Assembly (NCBI RefSeq): GCF_040958095.1
Contig: NC_091208.1
Span: 13,870,183-13,934,182, forward strand
Direction of reading: 5' to 3'
DNA length: 64,000 nt
From: Procambarus clarkii
Taxonomy: Eukaryota > Arthropoda > Malacostraca > Decapoda > Cambaridae
Part shown: piece after piece, positions 42,958-54,080 of the stretch
How positions within the stretch are numbered: position 1 is the first letter of the stretch
Layout of the letters: each line of letters begins with the position of its first letter
Made by a program: the position numbers and the translations under genes
Notes under the pieces: generated by a model
Seen by the model: the letters and a program-made list of their open reading frames with translations, nothing else
The model's database searches: none
Told to the model about the DNA's origin: nothing

Positions 42958-44500
42958 CATCAACATCTGACATCAAACCTCCACTGCCAGCTTCTTGCGT
43001 TCCCGGCCCCTGTGTGTACTGCAAATGACACCCTACTCAATTCAACTTCCATCTGATCAAGTTCAAATCCGCGGTGGTTGGGCCACCGATCTTTCATCTT
43101 CCCTCTTCACCTCATCCCCGGATCCTTGCTCAAGATTTTTGCAGCCTCACCCCGTTCTTCCATCCCCTGCTTGCCAGCTCTATGGACGTTTTCAAGTTTC
43201 CGGTGAATTGGCTAGCCCGTTACTGGAGGAGGTAGACGTGGAATCTTGAGCTCCGCAGTCGTTCCCTGGTGCTGAGTGTGGGAGGGGGTTGTTTGGCGTG
43301 TCGGCGACATGGGGACTCCCCTACCCCCTTTTCCCTGGACCGAGACCATTGGTCTTGAATATTCTGGTCATGCATTGTACCCTGCACTTGAGATGGTGTT
43401 GTTGGCTGTGCTATGAGTTTGTGTGGCTGAGGTGTGCAAACTTCAGTTGTTAACGACCCACCGGGCACTTGTGAAGTTTCGCTCGGCGGTAGTTTATCGG
43501 GACTTCGTGGCTAGCTATGATGGGCGGACATTTACGCTCCCTGGAGACAATGGTACCGTCACTATTTCGGACCGCTGTTGCGCTGTGACATATATGGCGC
43601 TGCATAGTGTGCCTTTCGAGTTCTCGGAGGCCCTGCTCCGGAGGTATTTTGGCCAGTTTGGAACAGGGGTTTCCCTCCGAATAAACTCCGCCTCTACAGG
43701 CAGGTGGCGCGGGGTTTCATGTGGGACTCAGACTCTCACCATGTGGCTCAAGTCTCCTATTTCCTCTACGGTTACCTTGATGGGGTACATTATGCAGCCT
43801 TTTATGCAGAGCGGCCACGACAATGTTTTCGTTGTGTCCTAGAGGGCCACCAGGCTGCCACTTGCACTGGGGCCGCAGCTGCACCTGTTAATTTATTTCG
43901 AGAAGAGGATTTTCCCCCATTGGTGGCACAGGACCTGTCGCCTAGTGATGGTGTGGGTGGGGAGGTTCTCCTGCCGCCTGCTGACCTGATGGTGTTACCT
44001 GGTTCCTCAGCTGGTGTGCCGGAGCGTCCAGAAGGTGGTGTGCATGACGGGGTGGTGGTGGTGTGTGGGGCCCCGCCCCCGCGGTTGGCGTCTTCACTGC
44101 CGCAGGATTCCTCGCCTCTCCATGCTTCTTCTCCTCTGCAGGTACATGCCTCTCCGCATGCTCCCTCGCCTGTGCTGGTCCCTTCAGCTACCTCCTCCTT
44201 CGTGTTGTTGAAGCTGAAATACTACAGGGTCGTGCTCGGCCAGCTATGAGGCAGCCTACCTCCGGCTCTTCTCGGGTGCCTCCTGTGGGGGGTGACAGTT
44301 CCAACGGACATTGACCGGTCTCGAAGCGTTCACGCACGGATTGCAGTGTATCGCCACCTCGAGACTGGGCTGAGGAATGTGAGGATAAGGAGTGTGCTGT
44401 TGTTTCCTCTGTAAGCTCTGCCTCCGTGGATCGTGTGGCTGAATCGGCCCCTGCGCTCCTTTCCGTGGGCGGCTGCCCCTAGTGATAGAGACCTCGTCAT

Positions 44501-46762
44501 TTTTTTTTTTTTATTTATAAAAGATCCCAAGTACAAAACAGTAAAAGGCACAATAACAATACATGAAGACATTCAGGGGAAACATACAGGGAAAACATAA
44601 CAAGGGAAAACACCATGAACACATGAAAAACAGACCAAACATACGTAAACCCCAAAAGTGAAGGAATCATGAAACAAAACAGGAAACCCCGAAACGGACA
44701 CTGGATACATAACAAACGGAGAACACAAAAATAACACAAGAAATAAATAACAAATAACATAAAATACAGCCACACCCATAGCAATGAAGAGCAAAAATAC
44801 AAAAAACTAACAACCACAACCAGCCCAACAACCCAAACACAGGCACATATTGGTACATAAAGCATGAGGCCACGCAAACCCCAAGCACAGAGGCAAAAAC
44901 ACAGTAAGAAACGTGAAAAAACACAGTAACAAAACAGCACCTAACAGGCACACGCAGGAGCCAGGAATAAACACCTACGCGCACACAAACGCAGGCACAA
45001 ACACAGCCAGTCACACACACCCAGGCAGAAAGACAGAAGCACAGAAACACCACCAACCCTAAGGACTACACATATTTATCCGGGTACTCCTGCACCAGAA
45101 AGCGCAGGCAATAAGTCTCCCAAACTGCCATTTGAACATCAGATACCGGACGCCCAGGAGATGCACACGGCCGAATCATGAAATCCGGCCCCCCACTAAA
45201 AAATTTCTTCACCCGCGGAACCCAAATGGTAGCAGGGTCACACGGGATAGGACGCACCCGGACATCATAACTGACCAACAAAGAATTAGACTCATCTAAC
45301 ACTTCCTCGGCGGGCGAGAAGAGTGGGAGGGGCACCTCCCGAGGGGGCCGAGCATCGGAAAGCGCACCAGAAAACGCACGAGGCGGCTCACAGGGGGGAT
45401 CCGCAGATGCACCGGGGCCCCCTCTCCCAGGAACAGGAGCAGAGCCCCCCCGATGCCAATCCTTCTTCAATATCACGACGAGGTCTCGGGCACCAGGGGC
45501 AGCCTCCCATGGAGGGGAGCCAACAGTGGAAGGCGAAGGGCTTGACACAGGAGGCAACTCAGAGCCCGCCACTGCAACCTCAACCATGTCTGCACACTCA
45601 TCTGCCCACGCACGACGAGGCGACACAACCCGGTCCGTCCGGGAATGCTTTGGAACAGGTCTGAGGTCATCAGAACTATCGACCCCACAGGAGGCACCCG
45701 AGAAGAGCCAGCGGCAGCCCGCCCCACATCCGGGAGCGCACTACTGCGCAGAAGGGCATCCTCATCAACATGGGGGATAAGGCCTCTATCCACTGCAGAG
45801 ACCGGAGTCGGAGAGACAACAGGTGCAACTGATGACAAGGAAGGGGCCCGCATAGGGGAGGGATCCCTCGATGATAGCAGGATAGGCAGAGGAGCAGGAG
45901 CGATCACAGGTGAAGAATCCTTCGGAGGCGAAGGGGTAGGCTGCGAGGGCGGTGCCGCACACACCACCACCCCCTCACGTACAGAGCGAGGATCCACCAG
46001 CCAAGCACTACGTGAGCGCAAGGAAGGAAAATCAGCCGCATGAAATACAGAAGGCTCCATCGTGCGAGGCATGCTGCACCTGGCCGCAACGTGGCCCTCT
46101 TTACCACACCTGAAACAGGTGCGCGACTGGCCCTGATAGAATATTCTCATGGATAGCCTGCAGATGGAAACCCGGGAAGAAATGTCGACGGTGAGTCGCA
46201 TGCCAAGCGTTAGCACTCCAAGACAGAGCCAATGCAGCCTCCCAAAACGTAAAAAGTTGAATCGATGCGTCCAAACCAAACCTGGCAAACTCGGAACGCA
46301 GTTCCTGCTCTGGGAAATCCACCGGCACACCGTGCACACTCACAAAAGTCAGCGGGCCCCATGGATCCGTCACCTGCACAGTCACAGCAGAATCTGGCAG
46401 CGTAAACGACTCATCATTTTAACGGCGCACAAAATCCAGGTAGCCGGCTGACGTGGCAAATTTCACCGCCATACGCATAGACGCAAGTTTCTCCAGGCCT
46501 AGAAGATCGGCGACCTTCACATTCAAAACGTCCTCTAACGCGACTGCTACGAGAGGCCAGTCCACAGGAGCTGAGAAAGCAAGCCCCACAGTATCTACAT
46601 GGCGAAGCAGCCTACTCTCAGCCGCCGCCATGCCGCCAGCTGACACGCCGGTCAGTGGGCGGACCACGCTACCAACACCAAACCACCCCCACGCAGCGCC
46701 AAACATCCACTGGGAACGCGAGTGGCGACGACTGACCCCTCCAGTGGCGAGGCCTGGAATCA
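44501..46762 (-). mobile_element. ORF1-only non-LTR element, copy B, nested in copy C
   Basis: Perfect 10-bp target duplication ACCTCGTCAT at 44491-44500 and 46763-46772. Removing the insert and one duplicate restores copy C's reading frame (RDLVIVLMKD). The sense strand is minus: 5' end at 46762, ORF1 (46631-45066), A/T-biased 3' UTR (45065-44520), then ttttataaat and A12 at 44501-44512. No polymerase domain. Confidence 0.92.
45066..46631 (-). pseudogene. ORF1/Gag-like protein of copy B, CCHC knuckle
   Basis: The start at 46631 (MAAAESRLLRHVDTVGLAFS) is picked because homology to A and C begins there. A TAA interrupts at about 46420 in the same frame; then DPWGPLTFVSVHGVPVDFPE follows. After a frame change at about 46200 comes MRIFYQGQSRTCFRCGKEGH(VAARC), a standard C-x2-C-x4-H-x4-C knuckle. 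A long Ser/Pro-rich linker and another shift at about 45600 lead to ARDLVVILKKDWHRGGSAPV, 'VSYDVRVRPIPCDPATIWVP' and AVWETYCLRFLVQEYPDKYV at 45066. Length about 520 codons. Confidence 0.82.
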
Positions 46763-48067
46763 ACCTCGTCATAGTGTTGATGAAGGATGTGTGCCGGGAG
46801 GCCTCTGCTCCTGTGCCTGGTGGAGGGGTCCTGGCGCGCCTGCGGCTTCCCCCCTGTGCGTCTCTCGGTGTGGAACCTTTTGCATGTACCGGTGTGCTAC
46901 CCAGTGCGTGCCCCGGTGCACCTCCTGGTGGAAGGCTCCCTCGTGCGGGCCCCCGCAATGTGATCTCGGCGTCAGGAAAGTGATCAGTAGCACTCAGTCC
47001 TTGAAAATCGTTGTGGATGAGCGGGTGCGTCCTCTCCCATGGTGCTCAACTACTGTCTTGGTGCCACAGGCACGGGCTTTTGTTAATGACGTACCGGAGT
47101 ACATGCCTGACATTTATGAATATACTGATGATCCAGTGTCCGATCACGAATTGCTGGCTTGGGATGTTTACTGCTTGTACTTTCCTGTGCAGGTCTTCCG
47201 GATAAATATGCGTAGCACTTATGTTTGATTTCTGTCCTCCCTGTATTTCTGTATTTTTGTATTTGTTGTTTGCTGTATGTAGGTTTGAACTGCTTGTTTG
47301 GTTCGGTCCATTTCTTTGTTGGGTGTGTGGTGGTGGGTGTGTGTCATTGTGTGTATGTGTTGTTTGGATGTTTGTTCCCGGTTCCTGCGTGTTCCGGTGT
47401 TTTTTGTTTGTGGGCTTAGGTGCGTGTGTGTGTGTGGCCAGTGTTTCAGGTTCCTGCACGTTCTGGTGTTATGATGTGTGTCTGCGAGTGGCTCTGTGCT
47501 TTTCTTATTTATTGTGTCATGTATTTTCCACCTGTCTTATTTGTCGTACGCTTCCTGTCCCGTGTCTGTTTATTCCGACTCCCGGTACCTGTGTGTTCCG
47601 GTTTTGTGTTTATATGCTTCGTTTTGTTTCCTTATCCTACTGATTTTGGATATTCTGTTTGTTGTCCTGTATTTATGTTTTTGTTGTTCCTGTCATTTTC
47701 TTTGTTCATTGTCCCATGTTTGTTGTTAAAAGACTGTGTACTGTTTTCCTGTTTTTCTGTTTTTTGTTTTTATGTTTTTATTTTTTCCATGTGTTTTCCT
47801 TTATGTTTATTTTTGTGTATAATTGTTGTATAGTTTGCATTTTCTTGTTTCCTTGTACAGCGTTTTGTGCCTTTGTTTTTATCTCGCTTTGTGTTATTAT
47901 TCAGTACCTGTATGAGATTCCAGGCTTTGTGTTTCATGTTACTTGACTTTCCTTTTTTCTGTTCTTTATATTATGTTGTTATAGTTGTTTGTCTTTGTCT
48001 TTTTTACTTTTACGTTTTGCTTTTATGTATGTGGTGTTTCTTTAATAAATAAAAAAAACTATTCACA

Positions 48068-48285
48068 CGATCCTATTTTGCTATTAACTTAATATTTCCA
48101 CTTCTCTACTAGCACCATCTATCTTCTTCAATTGTGTACGTACATACGAACAAATATAAACATTAGAAACAAAACTAAATGATATAATCTATCATAAGAA
48201 ATTAAATCATTATTTCCCCATCACGCAACCCTCCCTCCTCCTCCTCCTCCTCCTCCTCCAGCTGAACAATGGTGTGTCCTCCAAG
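48068..48285 (-). repeat. Repeat R, inverted copy, third piece, with (CCT)n
   Basis: Reverse complement of about 25510-25710, ending near 'ctgaacaatggtgt'. A (CCT)9-type run at 48232-48259 replaces the 'aggaggaagaggatgaggg' stretch of the other copies. Confidence 0.85.
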
Positions 48286-49325
48286 TGAGCGTCTTGGTAA
48301 AAGTTGAACTTAATAAAAGGTGAGATGGGGAAATTACAATTACTGCATAATGGAGAGTAAACACAAAACCTGAAGTTTAAAATAGTTGAGTTGGAAGGTA
48401 TAGTTGAATGATATAGTAGAATTGGTAAGACAGAAGAGGCACACATGGGAGTGGGGTAGATGCAAACTCTGTTTGATGGGAGCAATGAAACAGAACAACT
48501 GTTTGATGTGTTGAACTGTATAAAGTTAGCTTAAATCATTTTAATAGGCTAATGCCCCCCCCCCTCATTGCCTCTCCTACAAGGACTATTTTCAACTTTC
48601 ACTGAAAATAAAACAGCAGAGAACCACATCTTATCAGTGTTGATATATTGAACGAAGTATGAAGAAAGGGAGGAAAATATTATCTTGAGAAATGAATGGG
48701 CTATTAGGTAAGTGCGCATCGTGAATGTCTCATATAAGGTGTTAGGTAGGTACTGGTAGGTGAGTACCCTCACTCATCCACACTCTCATCCTTCTGCTCA
48801 CCCACATTACTGGTTAACCAGTCGTGCGCCGCCCTCCCTACCAGCTGGGCACACGCTCTCCCACTCCCGCTAATCTGACCATCCTCTCCAGGGGGTCTTG
48901 ACACTCTCCCGAAAAATGGGTGAATTTTAATTACTGCAAATTATAGAGTATACACAATCATGTAGGTTAAATAGCTGAGTTGGAATGTATAGATCGATTA
49001 ATTTAGTATAATTGATAAGACATAATATGTTTAAGATGGTAAACTTTAGATGCAAAAGAGTTTTGATGGATTAGAAAACTTAGTTATTTTGCAGTAATAC
49101 AGCCCAGTAAATATTGATAATAATAAGACTCTATTATGGTATTATTACTCCACCATTCAATTCCAATTTGGATGGAATGTATAGTTAGGCCTGAGGACAG
49201 GGCCGAAGGTCAAGTGGGCTCATTAACTGTCGAGGGTAGCGCGTTGCAGGTGTCTGGGACGTGGGGGCGGTGGCAAGTGTTGACAGGATGTGTGTTTCAG
49301 GTATTGCTAACAGGCGGTTGTAGTA
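48286..49325. other. Unassigned sequence
   Basis: Two diverged copies of a ~130-bp segment are visible at 48325-48440 and 48910-49035 ('gatggggaaattacaattac' / 'aatgggtgaattttaattac', then 'tagttgagttggaagg-tata'). C10 lies at 48556-48565. I see no gene. Confidence 0.5.
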
Positions 49326-49334
49326 GGCAGGGGG

Positions 49335-49440
49335 TGGTAAGTGGTGCTGTAGGTGGTGTTGGTAAGTGTGCTGTAGGTGGTGTTGGTAAGTGGTGCTGTA
49401 GGTGGTGTTGGTAAGTGGTGCTGTAGGTGGTGCTTGTAGG
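49335..49440. repeat. 25-bp tandem repeat, about 4 copies
   Basis: The unit 'gtaagtggtgctgtaggtgg' + 'tgttg' repeats with one copy a base shorter. The plus frame reads GAVGGVGK units. Bases 49441-49880 show nothing further. Confidence 0.9.
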
Positions 49441-49879
49441 CTGTGGAGGATCATGGTGATGAGGAATTGTGATTGAGGATCAAGATGATTTAGACACTGT
49501 GGTGAGCGGTAGAATGTGTAGCCCAGTGCAAGTAGCCCAGTATAATGCATCTGAGTGGTACTCATCAACTCCAGAGACTGAACCTCTGTGGATATTTATC
49601 CCTTATTATGGAACTTGAGGATCTGTGACTAGAGGTAAAAATCATCCTCTAAGGTTATCCTAATCATATAACTACGAATCCTTACACTAGAATGAATAGG
49701 AGTTTACTATGTACAAAATACGACTGATTAAAACTAGTAAGACAGATTGTAGGAGCTAAAGTCTCTAAAAAAATATAGATGACCCTTAAACAATCTCTCC
49801 TCGGGTCGATATGACCGCGGCCGGAATATCAAACTGGGTCATCGAAGTTTACTACGTTCAAAATACGACTGTTTAAACT

Positions 49880-50142
49880 ACTAAGACATCTCAGGATGGG
49901 TATGGGGTGCATAATAAAGAAGACATTAAACCATCCTCACCTGAGAACAGCGCGGGTGGTGACGTATGGTGGCATACTCGTACACCCACCCCAAGTGCAT
50001 CAATTACGCACATCTGGCACGGCCACGCGTCATCCATCTGTCTTCTCATTCTCAGAGTGGAAGGGACCCTCGTCGTCGTCATTCTCGAGGAAAACGGTCA
50101 CCCACACATGGATCGTGCACACACTTCACGATTTGCAGACGA
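49880..50142. repeat. Degenerate dispersed repeat, same family as 24300-25130
   Basis: Shares 'gggtatg(a/g)gg(a/t)gcataata(a/g)ag', 'cgtcatccatctgtcttctc' and 'ggaagggaccctc' with the 24.3-25.1 kb block. It is the left flank of insertion D; the right flank continues at about 52050. Confidence 0.6.
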
Positions 50143-52035
50143 TTTTTTTTTTTGGTATTTATTTTCACATGCATGGCATGCTAAGCAATACAAGAAATGA
50201 AACACAAGGGAAAAACAGCAAAGTACAAAAGCACACATGGTAAGGGCACACAATAAGACAGAAACACGTAAAGCATTACATAAAACAGAACATTAGACTC
50301 CGTATTTGTGCGGAAACTGATTTCTCGGAAATCGCATACCGTATACCTCCCAGCGCAGCCAGTCAGCAGGCCGCACCTCACTACTAGAATACACAGAAGG
50401 GTGTTCCATAAAATCCGGACCCTCTGACACGAAGGCATGCACACGGGGCACCCAAATAGTAGAAGGGTCTATTGGAAGCGGTACCAGACGCTCCCACATG
50501 ATGGGCGGCCGGAGATTAATAAAATAATTAGTCAGATTCTCAACAGGCAGAATCCCAACACCAGGCACAGCCCCCTTTGAACGTGCAACCATGTCCCGGG
50601 AACGAGGCGGCAGCACAGGGGCCCCCGCCGGAAAACCAACAGAACCAGGCACCGGCACAGACCCCCTACGGCGTACATCCTTCTTCAAGACCACCACAAG
50701 GCCTTGACTCGCACCAGCATCCTTACCATCCACCTCAGGAGGTATCACCCCCTACTGCGGAGAAACCCCTGCAGCAAAAAAAAAACAGATGTTAAATCGG
50801 AAACACTACCATCGGCAGTAGCAGTAATCACGTGAACTCAGCCACCACCATCACTGTAGACACGAACTCCCCAGACACCACCCCACCAACATCAGGGGAC
50901 TCGCAATCATCAAAAACAGCCACGTCGGCCCAGGCAGAAGGAGGACGCTGCGAAAGCTTGGGATCCGGCTGCACGTCATCAGAGCTGGAGGCGGAACCAT
51001 AAGCACGGATACCACAAGGCGGGTGCACCGGTGCACGACGTAAGACATCAGCAGCCTCAACGACATGGGGGACCAGCCACAACACAGCAGGAGGCCCCGA
51101 ACCGACAAGGCGCAGAAGGTTGAGATGTCGAAGAGGAGTAGATGTAGAGAGAGCACCTGGAACATCCACAGAAGCATCAGGAACACCAAATAGAACAGGA
51201 CGTCACAACCATCAGAGGAAAAGCGACAATACCATCAGGCGCACCGGGCGATACAGGATACGGCCCAGCAACCACAGGGACGGCCACACCCTCACCCACC
51301 AAGTTCGCCTCCACAGTGAGCGGCAGGAAATCTTCTTCACGAAAGAGATTCACCGGAGGCGACGACATCCGCGAAGCAGCCAGATGGCCCAACAAACCAC
51401 AGGGAAAACAGGTTCTTGGTTGATGTACATAGTACACACGGATGTAATACACCAGGAGCCACACAGAGGACGGTATGTCCAACCTCAGCCGCATCTCCGG
51501 AGTGTGAATATTCGTCCGAACACCCTTAAATTTCCCCGAGGAAAGCATTTTCAATCTTACACTCACGACAGTGCCATACTGCCCAAAGTACCGCCGCAGC
51601 AGCTCCTCCGGAAACTCCATGGGCACACCGTGAACGCTTACAAAGGTGACAGCACCACTCCAGTCAGAAATAGTCACCGTACCAGAAGCGTCAAGCAAGG
51701 GCTAGGTCCGTCCCTCATAGCTACGTAAAAATGCCCGGTAGTCGTCCTCTTCTGCAAACTTCACAATAGTCCGATGCAAAGACACCAATGTCACACCATA
51801 GATCACTGCCATGGAGCAAATCACACAAAACTAGTTCCACTGCAGGATAATCAGCCCGCCCAGTAAATTCTAGACCCACCGAAAGAGTCCGCTCAACTGG
51901 CGGGGAGGGGGGGGGGGGGAGACTGAGAGGCTCCCCATCACAAAAGCCAAGTCAGCAACGAGTATCCAACCACCACCGACGCCAGTCAACTACTGCAGCA
52001 CAGGCGGGCACACCTCCTCACCAACTGGCGCCCAG
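50143..52035 (-). mobile_element. ORF1-only non-LTR element, copy D (3'-complete)
   Basis: The sense (minus) end carries AGCATGCCATGCATGTGAAA, AATAAA and A12 (50143-50154), like copy A. ORF1 lies at about 51940-50293 and the 3' UTR is only ~130 bp. The 5' boundary is placed by where ORF1 homology and leader-like sequence give way to the 24-kb-type repeat, so it is approximate. I did not find a target duplication. A G14-type run at 51908-51921 lies in the 5' part. No polymerase domain is present. Confidence 0.75.
50293..51945 (-). pseudogene. ORF1/Gag-like protein of copy D, knuckle damaged
   Basis: N-terminal homology starts at about 51890 (SVGLEFTGRADYPAVELVLC). It then reads GTVTISDWSGAVTFVSVHGV, EFPEELLRRYFGQYGTVVS and MRLRLDIPSS. 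The knuckle reads CFPCGLLGHLAASR: the last Cys is replaced or lost. APVNLF-like SPPVNLFREEDFLPL follows. After breaks at about 51175 and 50750 the C-terminal part reads GLVVVLKKDVRRRGSVPVPG, 'LPIDPSTIWVPRVHAFVSEG' and WEVYGMRFPRNQFPHKYGV at 50293. Same layout as A-C. Confidence 0.78.
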
Positions 52036-52137
52036 GTCAGAACTGCACTTTGCTAGCAATTAAACACGCTCATCCATCTCTACTGATTGAGGGGACCCTC
52101 TACGTTGTCAATTTTCCGACCTTGGGAAATGGTCCAT

Positions 52138-52335
52138 GAAATCTGCCGTGGCGCAGTGGTAAGGCACTCGCCCGCACTTTGCAAGCACTTTGGCCTGGGT
52201 TTGTATCCTGACCAGGGAGGATTGACCGGGTGCCATTCCTTAACTGTAGCCTATGTTCACCCAGCAATGAATGGGTACCTGGTTGTTAAACGATTTAGCG
52301 GGTCATATGCAGAGGGAAAATTAGGATGAAGGGCC
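52138..52335 (+). repeat. tRNA-derived SINE, second family (tRNA-Ala-like head)
   Basis: The head GCCGTGGCGCAGTGGTAAGG resembles an A box, with an anticodon-arm-like CCGCACTTTGCAAGC (TGC) and a weak B box (GGGTTTGTATCC). The body 'ggattgaccgggtgccattc', 'gttcacccagcaatgaatgg', 'gtacctggttgttaaacgat' matches inverted fragments at 26195-26315 and near 260-300. The tail runs into an AT-rich stretch with 'tgtatatataaataaaaaaa'. Confidence 0.75.
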
Positions 52336-54028
52336 TGCCTGAAAAGTTATGCATGCTAGTGGCTTTACAAGAATCTGAGAACTTTTGTATATATAAATAA
52401 AAAAACTAAGAAATATAAAAATTGCTGTTCCCATTGATAATAGGAATTTAGGATTTGGTAAGTCCCTCATCAAACTGCAAACGCCGAACAGAAAACGGAA
52501 GAATTGTAGGTGGGACAAACGCTTTGCTCTAACACTCTAGTTAATTCGTTTTTAACAGTAAATGAAGTGAAATTCTTAGGTTTGTGTTCCATTTGAAGGA
52601 CGCATAACATAGAAGAGTGTTATTAATGGACTACTTGTGCAAACTCTGTGGGATGGTAACTTAATTTTCCTTCCTACTTACTAGCTAAATATATGAATAG
52701 GCACTCGAAGAACTCAGAGCATTCCATATCATTACTGTAATGAATTCATGTCCTGATTTTCTTTATAGTATTTAATATTTTTGTTGTATCAAGTTTTTAA
52801 TAATAAACTTCAAAACAAATAAAATAATTTTTTAAAGTACAGTTTAACTCGAGGGCAGCACAAGCAAAGATCGCTGTGAGTGCGGCGGTATCCAGTCGTG
52901 TCATGTGCGGGTTGCATGATTATATATCTTGGCATATTATCCTAGAAGAAAAAACTTATTATTAAAGCTGTATTCCCATGGCGAGACTCTCCATTTAACT
53001 CTAGAGGCGCTGACTTTTGCGATTAACGAAATTTTACTAACTCTGGTGCGTAATTTATTTTTAAGAATGGAACTGCGCTCGTGCTATACCTTTTGTAATT
53101 GCCTTGTGTTCGTCAAGTTGGTAAATGACACAACAGCTATTCTACTCCCATTTGTTTCATTAGCTAATGTTCAAACCTCTCGCAAGGTCTTTAATTCACA
53201 AATATGCACATATTTGGTGTGGTTTGATCTTTTAAGCATTATACCCATTGAAAATGTACAATTCAAGACTTCTTGTGCAGAAACTTCGATGTGTTACTGA
53301 TGGGAGCCGTCCCAAATTCGTTTTCTCAATATTAGCAAGGAATTGGTAGCCTGTAACAAGTCTTATATGGAGGTTTTCCTTTGCTAACGATTAACCTTCG
53401 TCCCCAGGATGCTAGTCAATTGCGCTACATGGTCACCTGCCTCAACATTCAATAATTGCGTCTGTGAAATACAATGACAAGAAGGACAGACGACTCTGGG
53501 GAGGTCTGTACTCTAATGGAAGAAAGTACTTGCAGCAGTGTCGAGCGAGCATTAGTTTGCCTGACTGTCTTTCCAGCTTCTGGCCAGGTAAAGCAATAAC
53601 TTTTTAATTCAAAAGGTTTCCTCGTCCTATGTCGTTTAAAAGCTCATTACGAAATTCGCCTTGACAATCTTAATTTGTTTCTTGTTGTCGATTGCACTTG
53701 ATTGCCTTGCATCTTTGTTCACTGTCTTCTTATAAATATCTTGTATTTTAACATGTTATGTGTGAAATATCTTAAACTTTGTTATCAGTGTGTTTAAATA
53801 TCCAAATATCTTGTATTTTGTTATCTGTGTGAAAGAGGAGAGTGATAATAGCTAAAGCTCTTTCATGTCTTTGAGATGCATTTAGCGCTCTCGATAAACT
53901 TGTGCCACATAGCCTTTCTCTTCATGTTATACTGTTTAAAAGTCAAAACATGAGAAAAAGGCTGATGCATCTAACGCAAAGTTTACATGATTATACGTTC
54001 ATGCGGCGCCAATATTCTGATCGTTGTA
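52336..54028. other. Unassigned AT-rich stretch
   Basis: A 123-codon plus frame at 52929-53300 has no recognised motif, and I do not call it a gene. 'aaatatcttgtattttgttatctgtgt' variants recur at 53735-53835. I see nothing else. Confidence 0.5.
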
Positions 54029-54042
54029 TCAAGAGCAGGTAA
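54029..54042. repeat. Target-site duplication of LINE copy 2 (left)
   Basis: TCAAGAGCAGGTAA here and at 56775-56788: 14 bp, perfect. It defines the ends of copy 2. Confidence 0.85.
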
Positions 54043-54080
54043 GTAAGTAATTATCAAAAGAAGGCACCAAACCGGGAAGG

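Larger units (their letters stand above)
43308..47215 (+). pseudogene. ORF1/Gag-like protein of copy C, split by nested copy B
   Basis: Begins MGTPLPPFPWTETIGLEYSG at 43308, with an in-frame TGA at about 43411. It then runs CKLQLLTTHRALVKFRSAVV, 'TVTISDRCCAVTYMALHSVP' and EFSEALLRRYFGQFG. After a shift near 43700-43780 the frame reads QCFRCVLEGHQAATC (C-x2-C-x4-H-x4-C) and APVNLFREEDFPPL. A Pro/Ser-rich linker follows. At 44491-44500 the reading is cut by copy B and resumes at 46773: RDLVI joins VLMKDVCREASAPVPG directly. The C-terminal block VDERVRPLPWCSTTVLVPQA to WDVYCLYFPVQ ends, after another shift, in LPDKYA at 47213. Without the insert it is about 545 codons. Confidence 0.82.
42027..48057 (+). 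mobile_element. ORF1-only non-LTR element, copy C (interrupted by copy B)
   Basis: Flanked by ACTATTCACA at 42017-42026 and 48058-48067 within repeat R. Excluding copy B and its 10-bp duplication it is about 3.76 kb. Order: 5' region with an upstream frame (42210-42957), ORF1 (43308-44500 continued 46773-47215), T-rich 3' UTR (47216-48040), then tttaataaat and A8. No RT, endonuclease or RNase H is present. Confidence 0.88.

Noticed and set aside
47221-48052. Several hydrophobic Cys/Phe/Val-rich frames resembling membrane proteins
   Set aside because: They lie in the T-rich 3' UTR of element C. The hydrophobicity comes from base composition, and the same effect is seen antisense in the 3' UTRs of A and B.
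49185-49205. Left hAT-like terminus (acagggccgaagg)
   Set aside because: It matches only CAGGGCCG, lacks the following TCTTAAC, and is far from and not inverted to the end at 29604.
52929-53300. 123-residue plus frame as a small gene
   Set aside because: No motif, no codon pattern that stands out, and no neighbouring exon or signal that I can point to.
53395-53450. tRNA-like segment on the minus strand (TAGCGCAATTGACTAGC)
   Set aside because: It has an A-box-like stretch only. No B box at the right distance and no acceptor stem.
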